DNA of 12,747 bases from an uncultured Pedobacter sp. (GTDB lineage: Bacteria; Bacteroidota; Bacteroidia; Sphingobacteriales; Sphingobacteriaceae): the NCBI GenBank assembly GCA_946478755.1, contig CAMLDJ010000151.1, positions 1 to 12,747 on the forward strand, in the 5' to 3' direction. Positions 6,710 through 12,747 of the stretch are shown piece by piece. The notes under the pieces are model-generated. The model was not told the DNA's origin. It made no database searches and saw only the letters and a program-made list of their open reading frames with translations. A program made the position numbers and the translations under genes. Numbering within the stretch: the stretch's first letter is position 1; each line of letters opens with the position of its first letter.

Positions 6710-9358
6710 ATGAAGAGATATATCCAAATGATTGTAACGTTGGCGGTGCTCAGTCACTCTAGTACACATGCGCAGAACTGTAAAATATCTTTGTCTGCAA
6801 ACCAACAGCCGCTGACCAGAGTTTTGGAACAGATTGAACGGGCCTGTGCTTATTCGATTGTGTACAGCAATGACGTAGTGCCGGATACCATGCTGATTAC
6901 CATTCATGTACAGCGGATTCCTGTTGCTGAAGTGCTAACTAAGGTTTTGCCTGAAAAGCAACTCTTTTACAAAATGATGTCGGAACGGCTGATAGTGATT
7001 GGTCGCAACCGGATCGACAAATTGGTGGCCGATGAATCAATGACAAAAAATACATTGTCTGGAAGAATAACAGATCAGAAAAAAGCTGCAGTACCTTTTG
7101 CATCGCTTGGGTTAATGCAGGGCAGCGGATATGTAAGTGGCAGCATCAGCAATGAGCATGGATATTTTAAACTTGCGTATGCATTTAAAAACCGAGTGAA
7201 ATATACGATAAAGGTTTCATCGGTAGGCTACCAGCCCCTATCTTTCGATTTTGTATACCCTGATACTGCCTTGCTTAGAAACATTGTTTTGAAAGAAGAA
7301 CACAATACGCTGAATACTGTCAATATTACGACAACAAGGCCATTGATAGAAAGGAAAACAGACCGGTACATCGTAAATGTGGAGGGGAGTGTACTTGCTA
7401 ATGGAAATACAGGTCTCGAAGTGCTTCAGAAATCGCCCGGGATATGGGTCGGGGGTGATGGCTCGATTAAGATCAAGGGAAACCAATCTGTAATGGTGAT
7501 GATCAATGATGTGGTGCAACGCATGTCGGAAAGCGATCTCGCTGAGTACCTGCGTACACTGAGGTCAGAAGATATCAGCAAGATCGAGATTATTTCCAGC
7601 CCTCCTTCAGAATTTGAAGCTGCAGGTTCTGGAGGCATCATCCATATTATATTGAAAAAAGCCAGAAAGGATGGATTGTTGGGATCGGTATCGGCCCAGT
7701 ATCGTCAACAGGTAGAACGGCCAGCTTATGGCGGATCGAGCAGCCTCAATTACAAGATTAAGAACTTATACCTCTCAGGAAGTTTATCGGCGGGAAAAGA
7801 CGAAAGCGAATACATCGCGACCAACAGGATCAGTTACCCGAACGAGGATTATTACTCAAGCAAGACGGAAAGGTACAATAACAATAAAAGGTTGATGTAC
7901 AGGCTAGGTCTGGCTTATGACCTCAGTGCGAATCAATCCATTGGCGTACAGTCGGTACAAACGATTGGTAAGCTGGATCAATATTTCGATACAGGGATTA
8001 CCTTTACAGGAGGCCAGTCATTAACTGGAGCTGCCAGGTCAGAATGGTTCAGGAGACCATCACTTAATGGTACAACTATAAACTATTCACTAAAAACGGA
8101 TAGTCTTGGATCTGGTTTGAAGATTCTCGGAGATTATATCTATAGTACCAAAACCGAGCGCAATGATTTTTCTTCTGTATATACCCTTCCTGAGAAAAAC
8201 TCGACCTACCGCAACAATACACCAAATTTGACTAATTTGTTCAGTGTGCAGACCGATTTTACCAGGATCTTTAACCATGAGGTTTCATTTAAGACAGGGT
8301 TGAAATTTGCAGCCACGAAGCGAGATAACGAAGTGCTGAACGAAACTTATATGGATGGGACATGGCAGATCAACCGGGACCTGAGTAATCGTTTTATTTA
8401 CAAAGAATATCTTTCAATGGCCTATGCTTCTTTGGAAAAAAGTTTACATAAACTAAGCGTCAAAGCAGGCCTGAGGGCCGAACATACCAATATGAACGGG
8501 AATTCGTTAACAGGCAATGAGCGATTCAAAAGAAGCTATTTCAGTCTTTTTCCTTCGGTTTTCGTTTCCTGGAAATTAAGCGTAGAGAAGAACCACGCTA
8601 TTTTTTTTAGTTACTCCAGGAGGTTGCAGCGCCCTTCTTTTGCTGATTTGAATCCTTACCGGTTGCAGTTTGACGATTACCTGACCCAATTGGGCAACGC
8701 CAACCTATTGCCTGAATATACCCAAAAGTTTGAAGCGGGAGCAATTTTCTGGAAAGGAATATCGGCTGATGTGTATTACTCCATAACAACGGATAAAATC
8801 GCCCAGCTGGCAAGTCCGGTTGCTAATAACGTTATTGAATACCAAACCAGAAACTTTAACAGCAGCAAGGAATACGGGTTTTCGCTGAATGCACCCGTCA
8901 AGATCTTAAAATGGTGGACGACAAACAATTCGCTGGCGGCCTACAATCTTAGATATGCATTGAACGGCTATCAAATTAGGCAGACTACACTGTACGCCAG
9001 GTCTCAGCATACTTTTTTGGTTAGGAATCTGGCAGATTTTGATCTGTCTGCTGACTATCGTTCCCCATTTGTACGGGCCAATACAAATGTTGCATATCAG
9101 TTTGTGACAGATCTGGGAGTATCCAGAAGATTTGTCAATAAAAGTGTACTGCTTCGTTTATATGTTTCTGACCTGTTAAATACGGCAAGAGAAAAAGACT
9201 ATACTGAGTTTGCGGCAACAAGGATTGATTTTTATCAGAAAAGACCTACACGGACCTTCAGTTTTACGATGAGCTATAATTTTAGCTCCGGTAAGAAATT
9301 CAGTAATAAAAAAATAGAGCAAAGCAATGAAGAGGAAAAAAACAGGATTGGCAACTAA
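6710..9358 (+). CDS. STN-domain TonB-dependent receptor / OMP_b-brl_3-type outer-membrane barrel protein
   Basis: An 882-residue outer-membrane transducer from the ATG at 6710; a GTG one codon earlier (6707) is in frame but less likely. Signal peptide 1-22 ends in STHA. The STN signalling domain (about 24-98) shows SANQQPLTRVLEQIERACAY and ends at LIVIG. A carboxypeptidase-regulatory-like beta-sandwich (about 115-197) shows LSGRITDQ and SVGYQPLSF. The plug domain (about 203-316) shows PGIWVGGDGSIKIKGNQ, DISKIEIISSPPSEFEAAGS and GGIIHIILKK. The rest is a beta-barrel of the outer membrane beta-barrel family, ending in SYNFSSGKKF plus a charged tail typical of that group. It is not SusC-type, and no SusD follows. 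It is co-directional with, and five bases after, the FecR gene, so it should sense an extracellular ligand and signal through FecR. The ligand is unknown. Confidence 0.9.
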   Translation: MKRYIQMIVTLAVLSHSSTHAQNCKISLSANQQPLTRVLEQIERACAYSIVYSNDVVPDTMLITIHVQRIPVAEVLTKVLPEKQLFYKMMSERLIVIGRNRIDKLVADESMTKNTLSGRITDQKKAAVPFASLGLMQGSGYVSGSISNEHGYFKLAYAFKNRVKYTIKVSSVGYQPLSFDFVYPDTALLRNIVLKEEHNTLNTVNITTTRPLIERKTDRYIVNVEGSVLANGNTGLEVLQKSPGIWVGGDGSIKIKGNQSVMVMINDVVQRMSESDLAEYLRTLRSEDISKIEIISSPPSEFEAAGSGGIIHIILKKARKDGLLGSVSAQYRQQVERPAYGGSSSLNYKIKNLYLSGSLSAGKDESEYIATNRISYPNEDYYSSKTERYNNNKRLMYRLGLAYDLSANQSIGVQSVQTIGKLDQYFDTGITFTGGQSLTGAARSEWFRRPSLNGTTINYSLKTDSLGSGLKILGDYIYSTKTERNDFSSVYTLPEKNSTYRNNTPNLTNLFSVQTDFTRIFNHEVSFKTGLKFAATKRDNEVLNETYMDGTWQINRDLSNRFIYKEYLSMAYASLEKSLHKLSVKAGLRAEHTNMNGNSLTGNERFKRSYFSLFPSVFVSWKLSVEKNHAIFFSYSRRLQRPSFADLNPYRLQFDDYLTQLGNANLLPEYTQKFEAGAIFWKGISADVYYSITTDKIAQLASPVANNVIEYQTRNFNSSKEYGFSLNAPVKILKWWTTNNSLAAYNLRYALNGYQIRQTTLYARSQHTFLVRNLADFDLSADYRSPFVRANTNVAYQFVTDLGVSRRFVNKSVLLRLYVSDLLNTAREKDYTEFAATRIDFYQKRPTRTFSFTMSYNFSSGKKFSNKKIEQSNEEEKNRIGN

Positions 9359-9405
9359 TCGTAATTTTATTAACTTACGACATCGTACTTATAGAAATAT
9401 TTAAA

Positions 9406-10104
9406 ATGAACAAAATTCGATCGTTTTTCCACATCCTTTTTAACACAGGTTTAGTTGGTTGTTTGCTGGCCTTTTCTTCTGGCCTGCAGGCGCAGACCAA
9501 AGGGCCTGAAAGATTTGAAAATAACATCAAGGCTTTTGATCAGCGCGACACTATTGAGCAGGTACGGCCAGGTTCAAACTTGTTTGTTGGAAGTTCTTCT
9601 ATTACGAAATGGAAAGATGTCGCCAGCTATTTTCCGGAATCTTATGTGATTAACCGGGGCTTTGGTGGTTCGACGTTTGAGGATCTGCTGTATTATGCGG
9701 ATAGGGTAATAACCCCTTATAAACCCGCCAGGATCTTTATTTACGAGGGTGACAATGATATTGCTGCCGGTGTTGATATGGAAACGATCATGAAACGGGC
9801 TAAAGCCCTGAGGAAAAAGATTGCGGTAGCTTTTCCTGCGGTTACTGTGGTCTTTATATCTGCGAAGCCAAGTGTAGCCAGGTGGCACTTAAAGGATAAA
9901 TACATGGAGTTTAATACGGCACTTAAAAAATATGCCAGCAAAGAAAAGCTGACCGCTTTCGCGGATGTATGGACACCGATGTTAGATAAAAATGCTGAGG
10001 TATTTAAGGATGTCTTTTTAAAAGATAATTTGCATATGAAAGCAAATGGCTATGAGATCTGGCGAAAAGTACTGGAGCCCCTGGTATTGAAAAATAAAAG
10101 GTAA
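9406..10104 (+). CDS. Secreted SGNH/GDSL-type hydrolase (putative esterase)
   Basis: A 232-residue exported SGNH-fold hydrolase. An N-terminal signal peptide of about 29 residues ends in GLQA|Q. LVGC at 16-19 looks slightly like a lipobox but sits in the middle of the hydrophobic core, so lipoprotein processing is less likely. Block I is FVGSSSITKW with nucleophile Ser65 in a GSSSI variant of GDSL. Block II is NRGFGGST with the oxyanion glycine. Block III is YEGDNDIAAG with Asn117. Block V is KDNLHMKANGY with Asp207 and His210. All catalytic blocks are present. The family cleaves acetyl or acyl esters on sugars, lipids or peptidoglycan; the substrate here is not known. It begins 47 bases after the receptor and is probably the last gene of the sigma/FecR/receptor operon, suggesting deacylation of the sensed ligand. 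It converges with the GtrA gene, with three bases between stop codons. Confidence 0.88.
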   Translation: MNKIRSFFHILFNTGLVGCLLAFSSGLQAQTKGPERFENNIKAFDQRDTIEQVRPGSNLFVGSSSITKWKDVASYFPESYVINRGFGGSTFEDLLYYADRVITPYKPARIFIYEGDNDIAAGVDMETIMKRAKALRKKIAVAFPAVTVVFISAKPSVARWHLKDKYMEFNTALKKYASKEKLTAFADVWTPMLDKNAEVFKDVFLKDNLHMKANGYEIWRKVLEPLVLKNKR

Positions 10105-10107
10105 TGG

Positions 10108-10539
10108 TTAATCGAGTTGTCGCAGTTCTTCTACTGTGGGTTTTTTAAACACCCAATATTTTTGCAGTACGTAATTAAAACCAAGGGAAACAATAATATC
10201 AACCATAATCCTGGTAATCTTATAGTCGAGTGCCAGCAAGTTGGTTAAAAGATAAGTTCCTGATGATTTTAACATAATGCTGCCGGCTACTACGAAAACA
10301 AATTTAACCAGCTGGAACCCAACGGGCACCTGGCTGGCCTTGCTGGCAGTAAATGTCCAGTATCTGTTGACAGAAAAGTTAAGCACTGCCCCGATAACCC
10401 CGCCGATCGCAATTGAAATGGTATAATGAATGTGCAGGAGCTCGGTACACAATATCATCACCAGGTAGTCAAGCAATCCGCCGGTAAACGCTGAAACCTG
10501 GGCCTTAGCAAATACGAAAACAGATTTCATTTTAATCAT
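10108..10539 (-). CDS. GtrA-family membrane protein
   Basis: A 143-residue inner-membrane protein with four hydrophobic segments at about 14-35, 39-58, 78-100 and 105-125. The family motifs are clear: NFSVNRYWTF (54-63) after the second segment and the repeat-like FNYVLQKYWVF (121-131) after the fourth. GtrA-like proteins are thought to move polyprenyl-phosphate-linked sugars across the membrane or assist glycosyl transfer in cell-wall and O-antigen modification. Start: ATG at 10537-10539, with another Met at codon 4. The start lies four bases after the stop of the CDP-alcohol phosphatidyltransferase gene, so the two are probably translated together. No glycosyltransferase partner is visible in the window. 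Confidence 0.88.
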   Translation of the reverse strand: MIKMKSVFVFAKAQVSAFTGGLLDYLVMILCTELLHIHYTISIAIGGVIGAVLNFSVNRYWTFTASKASQVPVGFQLVKFVFVVAGSIMLKSSGTYLLTNLLALDYKITRIMVDIIVSLGFNYVLQKYWVFKKPTVEELRQLD

Positions 10540-10543
10540 TTAT

Positions 10544-11263
10544 CTATAATTTTCTTGCCTTTCGCTCCATGTTATCCCTGATATCGCCAAGCTTTAAAAG
10601 TTTCCTTGTGTCTATGACGTTAATGACCAGTAGCGTGATACAGATACCACTTGCGAAGTATTCAATCAGATGGGCAAACAGGACTTCGAGCAAGAGAATA
10701 ATTGCCAGAATGATCCTGATCTCGGTTGGGCCCACAAGACCGGAATCTATACTGTAAACATCAGTAATTTTATATCTAAGCTGTGAAATGATCATTGCCC
10801 ATCCATAAAAAACAACAAAAACAAAAGCGATCAGCTCATATGCGTTCCTTGCATAGACCATATAGCCCAAACCGATCAGGACGGTACTCACCCAGTCCAT
10901 GATGATGTCCAGCGAGAAGCCATACCATTTGCGGGGAATGTTGCGGTAATAGGCCACGCGACCGTCCAGTGAATCTCCCAACCAGTTAACTGCCAGGCCC
11001 AGAATACCGAGCAGCAGGTAAGTCCGGTCATAATAATTGGCCAGGATAAATCCACCAAGTACCATTAAGGAACCAAATGTTCCGGCAAAGGTAAGCATGT
11101 CTGAAGTGATGAACTGAGGAACCCTTGTAACCAAAAAAGAGATCGTTTGCTGTTCTAGCTTATTTAAAATGTTTGTTCTCTTTCTATCCTGAAATACTCT
11201 TTTTAAATCATCAGAATCAGCGGCTGCAGTCAAAGTTTCTTCTCTCAATTTGTTTTGTTCCAT
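10544..11263 (-). CDS. CDP-alcohol phosphatidyltransferase family protein
   Basis: A 239-residue polytopic inner-membrane enzyme of the CDP-OH_P_transf family, which moves a phosphoalcohol or phosphatidyl group from a CDP-alcohol to an alcohol acceptor with CMP release. The signature runs GDSLDGRVAYYRNIPRKWYG then FSLDIIMD: Asp97, Asp100-Gly101, Ala104, Gly115, Asp119 and Asp123 are in place to hold two divalent metals. The usual Arg after Ala is Tyr105 (codon TAT, bases 10949-10951). About six hydrophobic segments follow a soluble N-terminus of about 45 residues. The acceptor (inositol phosphate, glycerol phosphate or another alcohol) cannot be told. The gene precedes GtrA by four bases and follows the metallophosphoesterase by 100 bases; it has its own possible -7 box. 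Confidence 0.85.
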   Translation of the reverse strand: MEQNKLREETLTAAADSDDLKRVFQDRKRTNILNKLEQQTISFLVTRVPQFITSDMLTFAGTFGSLMVLGGFILANYYDRTYLLLGILGLAVNWLGDSLDGRVAYYRNIPRKWYGFSLDIIMDWVSTVLIGLGYMVYARNAYELIAFVFVVFYGWAMIISQLRYKITDVYSIDSGLVGPTEIRIILAIILLLEVLFAHLIEYFASGICITLLVINVIDTRKLLKLGDIRDNMERKARKL

Positions 11264-11299
11264 TAAGGCTTCGTAGATATTAAAATAATTCTAGCCCTG

Positions 11300-11307
11300 C
11301 AAAAGTA
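11300..11307 (-). promoter_or_regulatory. -7 box (TACTTTTG on the minus strand) for the CDP-alcohol phosphatidyltransferase/GtrA pair
   Basis: CAAAAGTA on the plus strand is TACTTTTG on the minus strand, a full TAnnTTTG match, 36 bases before the ATG at 11263. A -33 TTG at the usual spacing is not seen. It would let this pair be transcribed apart from the upstream phosphoesterase gene. Confidence 0.4.
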
Positions 11308-11363
11308 TAGAATTTAAACAATTCGAATCCCATTTTGTTGGAAAACAACCTTTCTATGATAAA

Positions 11364-12554
11364 TTAAGTTCTTGATCTTTTAAGTTCAATAACAGTAATT
11401 TCGGGCCAGATACCGATGCGACCTGAAAAACCGAGAAAACCAAAACCCCTGTTGATGTTTAGGAACCTGCCATGCTCGCTGGCTATTCCGGCCCAATGCG
11501 CATATCTGTATTTAACCGGGCTCCATTTCATTCCAAAGGCCTCTATCCCAAACTGCATACCGTGGGTATGCCCGGATAAGGTGAGGTTGATTTTTGTAGG
11601 GAAACGTTTTACCTCAGCATCCCAATGTGTTGGATCGTGGGATAGCAGTATTTTAAAATCGTTGGGATTTACACCTGTTAAAGCTTTTTTAAGATCGCCA
11701 CGTTCTCCAAAACCAATACCCCAGTTCTCTACACCCGCAAGAATAATCTTTTCGCCATGCTTGTATAACTCAACATGCTCATCCAGCAGTAATCTGAAGC
11801 CCAGTTCGGCATGGTATAACTTTAATTGCTGTAAGTTGGCGTTTTTAGCGCTTTCATTTTTCCATTTCACGTAATCGCCATAGTCGTGGTTGCCCAGAAC
11901 AGAGAATTGCCCGTATGGCGCTTTGATCTGAGAAAAATAGCTGAGCCAGGGCTTAATTTCTTCGGCTGTATTGTTAACAAGATCTCCCGTAAAAACAAAA
12001 AGATCTGATTTTTGCGCCTTGATCAGATCTATGCCTCTTTGGACAGCCTTTGGATTTTGAAAACTCCCGGCATGCACATCGGAGATCTGGGTGAGGGTAA
12101 ATCCGTCGAAACTTTCAGGAAGGTCATCAAAAAATAAGGTATGTTTGATGACCCGGTAAGCGTATTTGCCTTTAATTATACCGTAAATAAATACGATCAC
12201 AGTAAAGATAAAAAGAAATGCCGCAAAGGCTACCCAATAAAAATTCCTTGGCTGTTGTGCAATCATCCGGTAAGCATCAACAGGTAACAAGACCAGGATA
12301 AAAATGAGTTCTGCTACAAGAAGTACAAGAAAAGTGTGGGTAGCTATTTTAAAAAAAATATCCATTCCGTTGTCGCGCATCCGTTGCATTGCATAAAGAA
12401 GGGAGATAGTTACCAGAACTATAAAAGTGGAGAACAGGGGTGTAATGATGGGATGGGTACTGAGGGTATGAATGCCTGACAATACATAGCTATTTAGTAA
12501 AAAGAAAAAGGCAATGATAACCAGAAAAGGTAAAAGATTTATTTTTCGCTTCAT
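11364..12554 (-). CDS. Membrane-anchored calcineurin-like metallophosphoesterase
   Basis: A 396-residue protein with four N-terminal membrane helices (about 8-27, 36-56, 71-92 and 106-127) and a metallophosphoesterase domain from about 152. The metal-binding motifs are complete: ISDVHAG (Asp159, His161), FTGDLVN (Asp191), LGNHDYG (Asn222, His223), LLSHDP (His306) and SGHTHGMQFG (His329, His331). It resembles the YkuE-like class of membrane-linked phosphoesterases. Substrates in that class include phospholipid-type pyrophosphates, but nothing here fixes one. The side of the membrane on which the domain sits is not certain: four helices plus the short N-terminus suggest both ends are on the same side. 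The gene is upstream of, and co-directional with, the CDP-alcohol transferase, with 100 bases between. The start ATG is at 12552-12554. Confidence 0.9.
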   Translation of the reverse strand: MKRKINLLPFLVIIAFFFLLNSYVLSGIHTLSTHPIITPLFSTFIVLVTISLLYAMQRMRDNGMDIFFKIATHTFLVLLVAELIFILVLLPVDAYRMIAQQPRNFYWVAFAAFLFIFTVIVFIYGIIKGKYAYRVIKHTLFFDDLPESFDGFTLTQISDVHAGSFQNPKAVQRGIDLIKAQKSDLFVFTGDLVNNTAEEIKPWLSYFSQIKAPYGQFSVLGNHDYGDYVKWKNESAKNANLQQLKLYHAELGFRLLLDEHVELYKHGEKIILAGVENWGIGFGERGDLKKALTGVNPNDFKILLSHDPTHWDAEVKRFPTKINLTLSGHTHGMQFGIEAFGMKWSPVKYRYAHWAGIASEHGRFLNINRGFGFLGFSGRIGIWPEITVIELKRSRT

Positions 12555-12701
12555 TTATAATGTTTACAGCTTTGATGTTAAAGTGTTTGGCCTGTTACAT
12601 GAAATGACACTGGCATGAAGATATGGGAAACATGAAGGAGATGTTTATTGTTTCTATGTAAAATAATCCGTTGATAATAAATCAATTGCATATTTTTTAT
12701 A

Positions 12702-12740
12702 AAAGTATATACTACTATTCCTGTATACTTTATATATTTG
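12702..12740. promoter_or_regulatory. A/T-rich dyad and possible outward -7 box at the right edge
   Basis: The 193 bases after the phosphoesterase start hold no gene. Near the edge AAAGTATA (12702-12709) is the exact inverted copy of TATACTTT (12724-12731) with 14 bases between. TATATTTG (12733-12740), a full TAnnTTTG match on the plus strand, follows. They could be an operator and promoter for a gene beyond the window. In such A/T-rich DNA both could be chance. Confidence 0.2.
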
Positions 12741-12747
12741 CTTTATG

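Noticed and set aside
11416..11874. 152-codon open frame on the plus strand within the metallophosphoesterase gene
   Set aside because: It lies wholly antisense to a gene with complete catalytic motifs, and its translation shows no domain, only Pro/Ser/Lys-rich sequence.
1..12747. CRISPR array, phage, transposon, toxin-antitoxin or defence system
   Set aside because: No regular repeats, transposase, integrase, nuclease or toxin-like motifs were seen in any frame examined.

Overview
The window looks like chromosomal DNA of a Bacteroidota species, most likely Sphingobacteriaceae (Pedobacter or Mucilaginibacter type). The grounds are the A/T-rich intergenic DNA, the lack of clear Shine-Dalgarno sequences, -7 boxes of the TAnnTTTG type, a Bacteroides-expansion ECF sigma/FecR pair, an STN-domain TonB-dependent receptor and a DUF4838 protein. 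The genus is inferred from gene content and style, not from a marker gene. I see no rRNA, tRNA, CRISPR array, insertion sequence or long repeat. No gene-free stretch exceeds about 260 bases.

Left part (1-2700): small housekeeping and repair-type genes. At the left edge is the end of an AraC-type helix-turn-helix joined in frame to an O6-alkylguanine-DNA alkyltransferase domain, as in Ada proteins, but split by one in-frame TAA codon at 53-55. Facing it on the minus strand are a DinB-fold protein, a HAD phosphatase and a small acidic protein of unknown function. The last overlaps the 3' end of the alkyltransferase by 19 bases. A plus-strand SRPBCC/AHSA1 protein follows and is closed by a long hairpin that probably stops transcription from both sides.

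Middle part (2850-10104): the most interesting region. A 256-base divergent spacer separates a secreted DUF4838 carbohydrate-active-type protein (minus) from an ECF sigma factor, a FecR anti-sigma factor, an STN-domain TonB-dependent receptor and a secreted SGNH hydrolase (all plus). This is a cell-surface signalling module: ligand at the receptor, STN domain to FecR in the periplasm, then release of the sigma factor. No SusD-type protein is present. The spacer holds a TATCTTTG promoter box and an AAACGTTT-centred palindrome like a LacI-family operator.

Right part (10108-12554): three minus-strand membrane genes, read as metallophosphoesterase with four membrane segments, then CDP-alcohol phosphatidyltransferase, then GtrA. 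The last two are four bases apart and suggest a lipid- or glycan-modification pair. The transferase has Tyr in place of the usual Arg of its CDP-alcohol signature. The last 193 bases hold no gene, only an A/T-rich dyad and a possible outward promoter box.
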